From NCBI GenBank assembly GCA_963810815.1, contig CAWEPB010000004.1:372001-436000 (forward strand): DNA of 64,000 bases, given 5' to 3'. The position numbers and the translations under genes are program-made. This stretch comes from CAVQWT01 sp963810815 (lineage in GTDB: Bacteria; Pseudomonadota; Gammaproteobacteria; Burkholderiales; Casimicrobiaceae). Of the stretch, positions 49,162 through 57,865 are shown piece by piece. How positions within the stretch are numbered: the stretch's first letter is position 1; every line of letters starts with the position of its first letter. Under the pieces are notes generated by a model. That model made no database searches. It had not been told where the DNA came from and was given only the letters and a program-made list of their open reading frames with translations.

Positions 49162-51384
49162 ATGAGGCTCTCCCTGCGGTTCCTGGTTCCGCTGATGCTC
49201 GCACTGGCCGCGTTCGCCTACGCCTCGGTGCCGCTGGTGGACACGCTGATGCAGCGCTGGTTCGTCCGCGATCTCGACATCCGCTCGAGCCTCGTCGCGT
49301 CGGCCGTCGAGGAGCCGCTCGCGGCGCTGATCGACCAGAACGCCACCGGCGACATCGCGAACCTGTTCGGCCGGCTGATCCTGGACGAGCGTCTGTTCGC
49401 CGTCGGCCTCTGCCTGCCGGGCCGGTCCGAACCGCTCGCGACGCGCACCTTTCCCGAGGAGATCCGCTGCGCGGCGCTCGGCACCTCGACCGATTCCACC
49501 GCGCGGGTCATCCAGACGGCGAACGGGCCCCTTCACCTCTCGGTCCGCAACATCGGCGCGGGCGACGCGGAGCCCGCCACCCTGGTGCTGGTCCACGACA
49601 TGAGCTTCATCGAGCGCCGGAGCGCGGAGACGCGGCGCTACCTGTTCTACTTCTTCGTCGTGCTGGGCCTGTGCGTCGCGCTGATCACCGTCGTCATCGC
49701 GCAGCTCTCGTGGCGCGGCTGGGTGCAGGGTCTGCGGTCGCTGCTGCGCGGCGAGGGCATCCTGCGCCCCGCCACCGCGCCGCCCCCCGAGCTGCGGCCG
49801 ATCCAGCGCGACCTGAAGGAGCTGATCCGGGACCTCGAGCGGCAATACCGGCCCCTGGACGGCAGCCAGCGCATCTGGGACCAGGAGGCCCTGCGCGCGA
49901 CGCTGCGCAGCGAACTGCACGGCGACGAAGTCATCGTCGTCGCGAACCGCGAGCCGTACATCCACGTGCGCGACGCACAGGGCATCCGGGTGCAGCGACC
50001 GGCGAGCGGGCTCGTCACCGCGCTCGAGCCGGTGATGCGCGCGTGTTCGGGCACCTGGATCGCGCACGGCAGCGGTTCGGCGGACCGCGAGACCGTCGAC
50101 CGGCACGACCGGGTGACCGTCCCGCCCGGCGACCCGCGCTATCGGATCCGGCGCATCTGGATGACTCCCGAGGAGGAACAGGGCTACTACGCCGGGTTCG
50201 CCAACGAGGGCATCTGGCCGCTCTGCCACAACGCCCACGTGCGGCCGACCTTTCGCGCGGCCGACTACGCCTATTACCGGAAGATCAACCAGCGCTTCGC
50301 CGACGCGGTCGTCGACGAGGCGAAGACCCGAAACCCCGTGGTCCTGGTCCAGGACTATCACTTCGCGCTGCTGCCGCGGATGGTCCGCGAGCTGCTGCCG
50401 GAGGCAACGATCATCACCTTCTGGCACATCCCGTGGCCGAACCCGGAAGCCTTCGCGATCTGCCCGTTCCGCGAGGAGCTGCTCGACGGCCTGCTCGGCA
50501 GCAGCATCCTCGGCTTCCACACCCAGTTTCACTGCAACAACTTCCTCGACACCGTCGACCGGCTGATCGAGGCCCGTGTCGATCGCGAAGCGTTCACCAT
50601 CACCTGCGGCGGCGAGTCGACGGCCGTTCATCGCTACCCGATCTCGATCGAGTGGCCGCCGGCGCCGCTCGCCGGCTGCAGCGGCATCGCGGACTGCCGG
50701 CGCGACGTGCGCACCCGGCTCGGACTGCCGATCGACCATCGGCTGGGCATCGGCATCGACCGGTTCGATTACACCAAGGGCATCCTGGAGCGCTTCCGGG
50801 CGGTGGAACGCCTGCTCGAGCTCAATCCGCGGTGGGCGGGGCAATTCACGTTCGTACAGATCGCCGCGCCGACGCGCGGGATGATCGACGAGTACCATGA
50901 CTACGCGGAGCGGGTCGGCGCCCTTGCCGCGTCGATCAACGCGCGTTATCCCGACGCGGCGGCTCCGCCGATCATCCTGCTCGCCCAGCACCACGAGCCC
51001 GAGGACGTCTACCGGTTCCACCGCGCCGCCGACCTGTGTTTCGTCTCCAGCCTCCACGACGGCATGAACCTGGTCGCCAAGGAGTTCGTCGCCGCCCGCG
51101 ACGACGAGCAGGGCGTGCTGATCCTGTCGCAGTTCGCCGGGGCCTCGCGCGAGCTGCCCGAGGCGCTGGTCGTCAACCCGTACGACGCCGACCAGTGCGC
51201 CGCCGCGCTGCAGCTCGCGCTGACCATGGCGCCGGAGGAGCAGCGGGAGCGGATGCGGCTGATGCGCGCGATCGTCCGCGAGTTCAACGTCTACCGCTGG
51301 GCCGGGCGCATGCTGCTGGACGCAGCGGTCATGCGCCAGCGCCGCCGCTACCGTGCCGGCCGGCGCGGTGACAAGGGAACCTGA
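49162..51384 (+). CDS. otsA: Trehalose-6-phosphate synthase with an N-terminal membrane sensor-like module
   Basis: The C-terminal 490 residues are a GT20 trehalose-6-phosphate synthase (from about residue 255): VVLVQDYHFALLPRM, ITFWHIPWPNPEAF, GIDRFDYTKGILERF and SSLHDGMNLVAKEF hold the UDP-glucose and glucose-6-phosphate sites. The N-terminal 250 residues are extra: helix 1 (about 7-25), an extracytoplasmic region of about 130 residues, helix 2 (about 161-182), then a linker. Ordinary OtsA has about 460-500 residues and no membrane part. The ATG at 49162 begins the first helix; an earlier frame adds only Pro-rich residues. It is followed by otsB after 5 bases. Confidence 0.92.
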   Translation: MRLSLRFLVPLMLALAAFAYASVPLVDTLMQRWFVRDLDIRSSLVASAVEEPLAALIDQNATGDIANLFGRLILDERLFAVGLCLPGRSEPLATRTFPEEIRCAALGTSTDSTARVIQTANGPLHLSVRNIGAGDAEPATLVLVHDMSFIERRSAETRRYLFYFFVVLGLCVALITVVIAQLSWRGWVQGLRSLLRGEGILRPATAPPPELRPIQRDLKELIRDLERQYRPLDGSQRIWDQEALRATLRSELHGDEVIVVANREPYIHVRDAQGIRVQRPASGLVTALEPVMRACSGTWIAHGSGSADRETVDRHDRVTVPPGDPRYRIRRIWMTPEEEQGYYAGFANEGIWPLCHNAHVRPTFRAADYAYYRKINQRFADAVVDEAKTRNPVVLVQDYHFALLPRMVRELLPEATIITFWHIPWPNPEAFAICPFREELLDGLLGSSILGFHTQFHCNNFLDTVDRLIEARVDREAFTITCGGESTAVHRYPISIEWPPAPLAGCSGIADCRRDVRTRLGLPIDHRLGIGIDRFDYTKGILERFRAVERLLELNPRWAGQFTFVQIAAPTRGMIDEYHDYAERVGALAASINARYPDAAAPPIILLAQHHEPEDVYRFHRAADLCFVSSLHDGMNLVAKEFVAARDDEQGVLILSQFAGASRELPEALVVNPYDADQCAAALQLALTMAPEEQRERMRLMRAIVREFNVYRWAGRMLLDAAVMRQRRRYRAGRRGDKGT

Positions 51385-51389
51385 TCCCG

Positions 51390-52193
51390 ATGCCCGATTC
51401 GCCACTGCCGTCCTTTCGCGCAGGCGTTCGGCTGGGACCGCCACCGGCGCTGCGGCCCGACCACGCGCTGTTCCTCGACATCGACGGCACGCTGCTCGAT
51501 CTCGCCCCGACGCCGGAGGCGGTGCGCGTCGACGCCAGCCTCGTCGCACTGCTGCCGGAGCTGGTCCTGCGGCTCGATGGCGCGGTCGCGCTGATCACCG
51601 GGCGCTCGATCGGCGACGCCGACCGCCTGTTCCCGGGGCTGCGGCTGCCCATCGCCGGCCAGCACGGTTGCGAGCGCCGCGACGCGATGGGGACGCTGCA
51701 CCTGCACGCGGCGGACCAGCGGACGCTGGCGCGGCTGCGCACGCTGTTCGCCGATTTCGCGTCGCGTCACGAGGGACTGCGGGTCGAGGACAAGGGCGCC
51801 AGCCTGGCGCTGCACTACCGGCAGGCGCCCGGACTCGCGGCGCACGTCCACCGGACGCTCCGCGACGCCGTCGCCGGCGACGCGGCCGGCGGGTTTCAGC
51901 TGCAGCCCGGCAAGAAGCTCCTGGAACTGCGGCCCGGCGGCCGCGACAAGGGCACCGCGATCCGCGAGTTCCTCCGCGAGCCGCCGTTCGCGGGGCGGCA
52001 GGCCGTGTTCGTCGGCGACGACGCTGGCGACGAGCACGGCTTCGCGGTCGTCGCCGCCCGCAAGGGACTGGCGATCAAGGTCGGGCCCGGCCCGACGCGT
52101 GCCCGTTTCCGGCTGCCCGATGTCGCCGCGGTCCGCGGCTGGCTCGCGGCGCCGGCGGCCGACACCACCGCTTTGTACACGGAGGCAGGATGA
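51390..52193 (+). CDS. otsB: Trehalose-6-phosphate phosphatase
   Basis: A 267-residue HAD-family phosphatase that releases trehalose from the OtsA product. The nucleophile motif is FLDIDGTLLDLAP, motif II is ALITGRS, and motif IV reads VFVGDDAGDEHGF, with Gly where many family members have Thr. GQHGCERRD is another OtsB segment. The start is 5 bases after otsA; the stop overlaps the GH15 ATG (ATGA). Confidence 0.92.
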   Translation: MPDSPLPSFRAGVRLGPPPALRPDHALFLDIDGTLLDLAPTPEAVRVDASLVALLPELVLRLDGAVALITGRSIGDADRLFPGLRLPIAGQHGCERRDAMGTLHLHAADQRTLARLRTLFADFASRHEGLRVEDKGASLALHYRQAPGLAAHVHRTLRDAVAGDAAGGFQLQPGKKLLELRPGGRDKGTAIREFLREPPFAGRQAVFVGDDAGDEHGFAVVAARKGLAIKVGPGPTRARFRLPDVAAVRGWLAAPAADTTALYTEAG

Positions 52194-53980
52194 GCGCGAA
52201 CCTGGACCTCGCGATCATCGGCAACGGGCAGATCGGCCTGCTGGTCGACGCGCGCGGCGCCGTGGTCTGGGGCTGCTTCCCGCGTTTCGACGGCGACCCG
52301 GTATTTTGCGCGCTGCTCGACAACGCCGCCACCGACACCGCACGCGGCGTGTTCGCGGTCGAACTCGCCGACTGCGTCCGAAGCGAGCAGTCCTACCTGT
52401 CGGAAACGGCGATCCTGATCACCCGGCTGTTCGACGCGGCCGGCAACGGCGTCGAGGTGACCGACTGCGTGCCGCGCTTCGTCCAGCACGGACGCGCGTT
52501 CCACCCGATGATGCTCGCGCGGCGGGTGCGGCCCATCGCGGGCAGCCCGCGGGTGACCATACGGCTGCGTCCCGCGTCGCGCTACGGCAGCCTCGTCCCG
52601 ACGCGGACCGCGGGCAGCCACCACCTCCGCTACGTCGGCGCCGACGTGACGCTGCGCCTGACCACCGACGCCTCGCTCACCGCCATCGACGAGGAACGCG
52701 GCTTCGTGCTCGACCGGGAGCTGACGCTGCTGCTCGGCCCGGACGAGCCGCTGGTGGACGAGGTCGGCGACACCGGCCGCCGCTTCGTCGAGCAGACGGC
52801 GGCGTACTGGCGCGGCTGGGTGCGCCACCTCGCGATCCCGTTCGAATGGCAGGACGCCGTCATCCGCGCGGCGGTGACGCTGAAGCAGAATGCCTTCGAC
52901 GACACGGGCGCGATCGTCGCGGCGCTGACGACGTCGATTCCGGAGTCGGCCGGGTCGACGCGCAACTGGGACTACCGCTACTGCTGGCTGCGGGACGCGT
53001 ACTTCGTCGTCGACGCGCTCAACCGGCTGAACGCGACCGCGACCATGGAGCGCTACCTCGGCTACATCGCGAACATCGCCAGCGGCGCCGACGTCAGGCC
53101 GCTGCAGCCGGTGTACCGCATCAACGGCGACGCTGCGCTGACCGAGCACGTCGTCACCAGCCTGCCAGGGTATCGCGGCATCGGGCCCGTGCGGATCGGC
53201 AACGACGCCTTCCGGCAGGCGCAGCACGATGTCTACGGCTCGGCGATCCTGGCGGCGACCCACCGGTTCTTCGACCAGCGGCTTGCCGCGCAGGGGAACG
53301 AGGTGCTGTTCGAGCGACTCGAATCGCTCGGCCGACAGGCGGTTGCCGTGTTCGACCAACCCGACGCCGGGCTGTGGGAACTCCGGGGCCGCAAGGAGGT
53401 GCACACGTTTTCCAGCGTCATGTGCTGGGCGGCGTGCGATCGCCTGGCGCGGATCGCCACGCGGCTGCAGCTTCCCAGCCGCGCCGCGGCGTGGCGCGCC
53501 GACGCCGACCGCATCGCGCGGTTCGTGCACGAACGCTGCTACAGCGAAAAGCGCGGCAGCTTCGTCGCCACGGTCGGCGGTGACGCCCTCGACGCGAGCC
53601 TGCTGCTGCTGGCCGACCTGCATTTCCTCGACCCGGCGGATCCGCGCTTCGCGGGCACCGTCGGCGCGATCGAGCGCGAGCTGAAGCGCGGCGACTTCGT
53701 GTTCCGCTACGTCGACAGCGACGACTTCGGCGCCCCCGAGAACGCCTTCGTCGTGTGCTCCTTCTGGCACGTCAATGCGCTGGCGGCGCTGGGCCGCCAC
53801 GACGAGGCACGCGAGCGGTTCGAGCGACTGCTCGGGTGCCGCAACCGCCACGGCCTGCTGTCCGAGCACCTCGACCCCGCGACCGGCGAGGCCTGGGGCA
53901 ACTACGTGCAGACGTACAGCATGGTCGGCCTGATCACGTCGGCGATCCGGCTGTCGTTGCCCTGGAGCCAGGCGATCTAG
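52190..53980 (+). CDS. Glycoside hydrolase family 15 protein (glucoamylase/trehalase-like)
   Basis: A 596-residue cytosolic GH15 enzyme with an N-terminal beta-sandwich domain (IGNGQIGLLVDARGAVVWGC) and an alpha/alpha barrel. The barrel includes STRNWDYRYCWLRDAYFVVD, which binds substrate, and GLLSEHLDPATGEAWGNYVQ, which carries a catalytic Glu. GH15 members next to otsAB act on glucans or trehalose; which one cannot be told from sequence. No signal peptide is seen. It is translationally coupled to otsB. Confidence 0.9.
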   Translation: MSANLDLAIIGNGQIGLLVDARGAVVWGCFPRFDGDPVFCALLDNAATDTARGVFAVELADCVRSEQSYLSETAILITRLFDAAGNGVEVTDCVPRFVQHGRAFHPMMLARRVRPIAGSPRVTIRLRPASRYGSLVPTRTAGSHHLRYVGADVTLRLTTDASLTAIDEERGFVLDRELTLLLGPDEPLVDEVGDTGRRFVEQTAAYWRGWVRHLAIPFEWQDAVIRAAVTLKQNAFDDTGAIVAALTTSIPESAGSTRNWDYRYCWLRDAYFVVDALNRLNATATMERYLGYIANIASGADVRPLQPVYRINGDAALTEHVVTSLPGYRGIGPVRIGNDAFRQAQHDVYGSAILAATHRFFDQRLAAQGNEVLFERLESLGRQAVAVFDQPDAGLWELRGRKEVHTFSSVMCWAACDRLARIATRLQLPSRAAAWRADADRIARFVHERCYSEKRGSFVATVGGDALDASLLLLADLHFLDPADPRFAGTVGAIERELKRGDFVFRYVDSDDFGAPENAFVVCSFWHVNALAALGRHDEARERFERLLGCRNRHGLLSEHLDPATGEAWGNYVQTYSMVGLITSAIRLSLPWSQAI

Positions 53981-53992
53981 CCGGCGGCCGGT

Positions 53993-54880
53993 TCAGCGGT
54001 GGGGCGCCGCGCTCTCCCGCGGCTCGACGTGCACGGTTGCGTCGGCGCGCGGCAGTTCCGCTTCGATCGCCGCCTCGACGCGGTCGCACAGCGCGTGCGA
54101 TTCGGCCACGCTCATCGTCCCCGGCACCACCAGGTGCAGGTCGAGGAAGCGCCGGGAGCCCGCCTTTCGCGTGCGCAGCGCGTGGAAGTCGGCCTCCGGC
54201 GGCAGCGCGCGGCGGATCGCCGCCTCCGCGCGCGCCAGCTCGTCCGGCGGCAGCGCGGCATCGAGCAGCGCATCGGCGGAGCGGCGCAGCAGGTCGATGC
54301 CGGTGAACACGATCTGGACCGCGACGGCGATGGCCATCAGCGGATCGAGGATCGACCACGCCGGCTTCCACATCACCACCAGCAGGCCGGCGACGATGCC
54401 CACCGTGGTCCATACGTCGGTCAGCAGGTGCTTCGCGTCGGCCTCGAGCGTGATGCTGTCGTGCGCGCGGGCCGCGCGCAGCATGATCCGCGCGGTGGCG
54501 AAGTTCATGCCCGCCGCGACGACCGACACCGCGAGTCCCCAGCCGAGGCTCTCGATCGGCGCCGGGTGGAGCAGCCGCTGGATCGCCGCCCAGGCGATCG
54601 ACGCCGCGGCGACCAGGATCAGCGCGCCCTCGACGCCGCTGGCGAAGTACTCGGCCTTGTCGTGGCCGAAGGCGTGGTCGTCGTCGGCCGGCCGGGCCGC
54701 GTAGGTCAGCGCCCCCAGCGCCACCGTGCCGGCCGCAAGGTTCACGAACGCCTCCATCGCGTCGGACAGCAGGCTGACCGAGCCGGTGAGGAAGTACGCG
54801 CCGAACTTGAGCCCGAGCGTGGCGATCGACGTGGCGATCGACAGCCACGCCATGCCCTGGACGGCCTTGGTGCGGGTCAT
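53993..54880 (-). CDS. Cation diffusion facilitator family transporter
   Basis: A 295-residue CDF with six helices and a C-terminal cytosolic domain (about 205-290). Helix-2 region LLSDAMEAFVNLAAGTVAL and helix-5 region ADAKHLLTDVWTTVGIVAG carry the metal-site acidic and His residues; HAFGHDKAEYFASGVEG is the family's loop. Such proteins export Zn, Fe, Mn or related divalent cations. The ATG overlaps the stop of the upstream oxidoreductase (ATGA). It converges with the GH15 gene, with 12 bases between. Confidence 0.92.
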   Translation of the reverse strand: MTRTKAVQGMAWLSIATSIATLGLKFGAYFLTGSVSLLSDAMEAFVNLAAGTVALGALTYAARPADDDHAFGHDKAEYFASGVEGALILVAAASIAWAAIQRLLHPAPIESLGWGLAVSVVAAGMNFATARIMLRAARAHDSITLEADAKHLLTDVWTTVGIVAGLLVVMWKPAWSILDPLMAIAVAVQIVFTGIDLLRRSADALLDAALPPDELARAEAAIRRALPPEADFHALRTRKAGSRRFLDLHLVVPGTMSVAESHALCDRVEAAIEAELPRADATVHVEPRESAAPHR

Positions 54881-55575
54881 GCCGCGGGGTCGGCCTGCGC
54901 GGACCCGTCGACGGCCGGGGCGACGAGCGCTTCGGCGAACGCGGCGACGAGCGTCGACGGCTCCTGCGCGCCCTCGACGGCGATGCGGTCGTTGAGAATG
55001 AAGTACGGCACGCCGGTGACCCCGAGCTCGCGCACGCGGCGGTCCATCGCCGTCATCTCGGCGGCCAGCGCGTCCGAGTCGAGCATGGCGCGTGCCGCCG
55101 CGGCGTCGAAGCCGGTCGCGCCGGCGATCTCCGCCAGCACCGCGCGGTCGCCGATGTAGCGACCCTCGAGAAAATACGCGCGGAACAGCGCCTCGACCAG
55201 GCCGCCGGCATCGTGCCGGGCCTGCGCCCAGGAGACCAGCCGATGCGCGTCCAGCGTGTTGGGCTGGCGCGCGATGCGGTCGAGCTCGAACGCGATGCCC
55301 GCGGTGCGTCCGGCAGCGCGGACGCGGTCGTAGATCGCGGCGGCACGCTCCGCGCCGCCGAACTTCGCCTCGACGTACGCGCGGCGGTCGACCCCCTCCG
55401 GCGGCAGATCGGGGTTGAGCTGGAACGGATGCCAGTCGACGGCGAACGTCGCCTCCGGATCGCCGCGCCGCCATTCGGCGATCGCGGCCTCGAGCCGGTG
55501 CTTGCCGATGAAGCACCAGGGACAGACGACGTCGGACACGACATCGATGTGAAAACGGGCGGGCGCGGCGCTCAT
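54877..55575 (-). CDS. FrnE-like DsbA-family oxidoreductase
   Basis: A 232-residue cytosolic thioredoxin-fold protein of the FrnE group: active site C-P-W-C at 18-21 within SDVVCPWCFIGKHRLE, an inserted helical domain, and the cis-Pro region GVTGVPYFILNDR. No signal peptide, so it is not a periplasmic DsbA. The ATG at 55575 is chosen because residues before it are not conserved. It is coupled to the CDF gene downstream. Confidence 0.9.
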   Translation of the reverse strand: MSAAPARFHIDVVSDVVCPWCFIGKHRLEAAIAEWRRGDPEATFAVDWHPFQLNPDLPPEGVDRRAYVEAKFGGAERAAAIYDRVRAAGRTAGIAFELDRIARQPNTLDAHRLVSWAQARHDAGGLVEALFRAYFLEGRYIGDRAVLAEIAGATGFDAAAARAMLDSDALAAEMTAMDRRVRELGVTGVPYFILNDRIAVEGAQEPSTLVAAFAEALVAPAVDGSAQADPAA

Positions 55576-55635
55576 GCGGACTCCGGCGTGTCGATCCCGC
55601 AATTATGCACCGCGCCCCGGAGCGATAATCGGACC

Positions 55636-56901
55636 ATGCGTCCCGCGCCGGCCCCACCGTCACCGCAGCTCACCGCGCACTCCGGCGTGCGCGCCCCGCG
55701 CGTCGACATCTTCTGCACCGTCGTCGACAACTACGGCGACGCCGGCGTCTCGTGGCGGCTGGCGCGCCGCCTCGCCACCGGCTACGGCGCCGCGGTGACG
55801 CTGTGGATCGACGACGTCGCGCCGCTGGCGCGGATGGCGCCGGGCGTCGCGCTGGCGACGGCGGCGGCGGGCGCACCGGCGGCTGCCGGCATCACCGTGC
55901 GGCCGCGCGCCGACGCCGCCCTCGCCCTGCCGACCGGCGCCGCCGGAGCCGCGGCGGCCACCGCGGGCGCCATCGCGGCGGCGCCCCCCGACGCGGTCAT
56001 CGACGCCTTCGGCGGCGGCGCCCCCGACGCCTACGTCGAGGCGATGGCGCGATGCGAATCGCCGCCGCTGTGGTTCGTGCTGGAGTACCTGTCGGCGGAG
56101 GCCTGGGTCGAGCAGTCGCACGGCCTGCCGTCGCCGCACCCGCGGCTGCCGCTGCTGCGCCGGTTCTGGTTCCCGGGCTTCACCGAGCGCACCGGCGGCC
56201 TGCTGCGCGAGCCCGGGCTGCTCGCCGCCCGCGATGTCTTTCGCAGCGACGCGGCGGCGCGCGATGCGCTGTGGCGCCGCGTCGGCGTGCCGGCACCCGC
56301 CGCCGGCGAACTGCGCCTGACGCTGTTCTGCTACCCGAACCCCTGCCTGCCGGCGCTGTTCGCGGCCTGGGCCGGGTCGCCGCAGCCGGTCACCTGCCTG
56401 GTACCGGAGGGTGTCGCGGCCGGGGCGCTGGACGCGTGGACCGGCGGCCGCGTGCCGCGCGTGGGCGACGGCGGCTACACCCGCGACGCGCTGACCCTGC
56501 ACGCGGTTCCGTTCCTGCCGCAGGACGACTACGACCGGCTGCTCTGGGCCGCCGACGTCAACTTCGTCCGCGGCGAGGACTCGTTCGTCCGCGCGCAGTG
56601 GGCCGGCCGCCCGTTCGTCTGGCAGGCGTATCCGCAGGAGGGCGGCGCCCATTTCGCCAAGCTGGACGCCTTCCTCGACCGCTACGCGCCGCGGTTCGGT
56701 CCCGGTGCCGAGACGGCGATACGCGGGCTGTTCCGGGTCTGGAACGGCGACCCGGCGGCCGGGCCGGCGGCCGACGCCTGGCGCCGGTTCGCCCACGCCC
56801 GCGGCAAGGTCGACGCCGAAGACGACGCCTGGGCGGCCGAACTCGCCGGCTTGCCCGAGCTTGCGGACGGGCTGGCCAAGGCGTCCGGTTTCGGGTTATA
56901 A
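55636..56901 (+). CDS. earP: EF-P arginine rhamnosyltransferase EarP
   Basis: A 421-residue GT-B enzyme that adds rhamnose from dTDP-rhamnose to Arg32 of EF-P, letting ribosomes pass polyproline stretches. Family motifs are visible: DIFCTVVDNYGDAGVSWRLA near the N-terminus (with the key Asp residues), LWFVLEYLSAEAWVEQSHGL, FWFPGFTERTGGLLRE and FVRGEDSFVRAQWAGRPFVW. The efp gene follows on the same strand, the usual pairing. The N-terminal 20 residues are Pro-rich and poorly conserved. Confidence 0.95.
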   Translation: MRPAPAPPSPQLTAHSGVRAPRVDIFCTVVDNYGDAGVSWRLARRLATGYGAAVTLWIDDVAPLARMAPGVALATAAAGAPAAAGITVRPRADAALALPTGAAGAAAATAGAIAAAPPDAVIDAFGGGAPDAYVEAMARCESPPLWFVLEYLSAEAWVEQSHGLPSPHPRLPLLRRFWFPGFTERTGGLLREPGLLAARDVFRSDAAARDALWRRVGVPAPAAGELRLTLFCYPNPCLPALFAAWAGSPQPVTCLVPEGVAAGALDAWTGGRVPRVGDGGYTRDALTLHAVPFLPQDDYDRLLWAADVNFVRGEDSFVRAQWAGRPFVWQAYPQEGGAHFAKLDAFLDRYAPRFGPGAETAIRGLFRVWNGDPAAGPAADAWRRFAHARGKVDAEDDAWAAELAGLPELADGLAKASGFGL

Positions 56902-56902
56902 T
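56897..56902 (+). promoter_or_regulatory. -10 element (TATAAT) of efp
   Basis: A perfect TATAAT overlaps the earP stop codon, 88 bases before the efp ATG. The -35 region is weak (GGCCAA at 17 bp). It gives efp its own promoter in addition to readthrough from earP. Confidence 0.55.
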
Positions 56903-56989
56903 TCAAGGCTTTTCCAAATTCCAACCCGGCGCGTACCGCGGCCCCCGTCGGGCCCTTCGGTGCGCGCAATGTCGCTACCAGGTGCTTTG

Positions 56990-57544
56990 ATGAAAATCGC
57001 TCAGGAACTGCGGGCCGGCAACGTGATCATGATCGGTGCCGACCCGATGGTCGTGCAGAAGGCCGAGTTCAGCAAGTCCGGCCGCAACGCATCGGTCGTC
57101 AAGATGAAGCTCAAGAACCTGCTTTCGGGCTCCGGCACCGAGAGCGTCTATCGCGCCGACGACAAGTTCGACGTGATCCAGCTCGATCGCAAGGAAGTCA
57201 CCTACTCGTACTTCGCCGATCCGCTGTACGTGTTCATGGACGGCGAGTTCAACCAGTACGAGGTCGAGAAGGAGAACATGGGCGAGGCGCTGAATTACCT
57301 CGAGGACGGCCTGCCCTGCCAGCTCACGTTCTACGACGGCAAGGCGATCTCGGTCGAGATGCCCAATTCGGTCGAGCGCGAGGTGATCTACACCGAGCCC
57401 GCCGTCAAGGGCGACACCTCGGGCAAGGTCATGAAGCCCGCCAAGCTGGGTTCCGGCTTCATGGTCCAGGTGCCGCTGTTCGTCAGCACCGGCGACCGCA
57501 TCGAGATCGACACCCGCACCGGCGAATACCGTCGTCGCGTCTGA
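56990..57544 (+). CDS. efp: Elongation factor P (Arg32 type)
   Basis: EF-P, 184 residues, full length: KOW-like domain I with the tip loop SKSGRNASV, where Arg is residue 32, then OB domains II and III ending SGFMVQVPLFVSTGDRIEID and GEYRRRV. Arg32 is the rhamnosylation target of EarP, matching the upstream gene; Lys34-type EF-P would need EpmA/B instead. The ATG at 56990 gives the canonical MKIAQELRAGNVI start. Confidence 0.97.
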   Translation: MKIAQELRAGNVIMIGADPMVVQKAEFSKSGRNASVVKMKLKNLLSGSGTESVYRADDKFDVIQLDRKEVTYSYFADPLYVFMDGEFNQYEVEKENMGEALNYLEDGLPCQLTFYDGKAISVEMPNSVEREVIYTEPAVKGDTSGKVMKPAKLGSGFMVQVPLFVSTGDRIEIDTRTGEYRRRV

Positions 57545-57865
57545 CCGCCCGGCGAGCCGGCGACGAAACCCCGCCACCAGACGGCGTTTCGACCCTGCAC
57601 TCGTTGCATCCGCTCCCGCCGCCACTCGCGCCCACCGGGCCTGAGGCGGCGGCGCTGCCGCCCAGCGGCAGTTTTGTCGCCCGAGCGGCGACGTTTCCGG
57701 CCCCGAAAGTTTGCAGAAATCGGCGATCGCGGCGTATGGTCGCAGTATCGGCCTTGCCTGCACGCATTAATTCCAGCAGCATGGGGAACTTTTGCCCGCT
57801 GTCCGCTGCCCACCGTCTTGGTTCCGTCGCCCGCCGGCGGTGCGAATATTGCTTACATTGAGGGA
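57545..57865. other. Gap of about 320 bp between efp and the Ig-repeat gene
   Basis: The first part has a GAAAC / GTTTC-containing imperfect hairpin (about 57563-57592) without a T-run. The later part is relatively AT-rich (57760-57860) and probably holds the promoter of the next gene, but I see no hexamer pair with good spacing and no known riboswitch. Confidence 0.45.
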
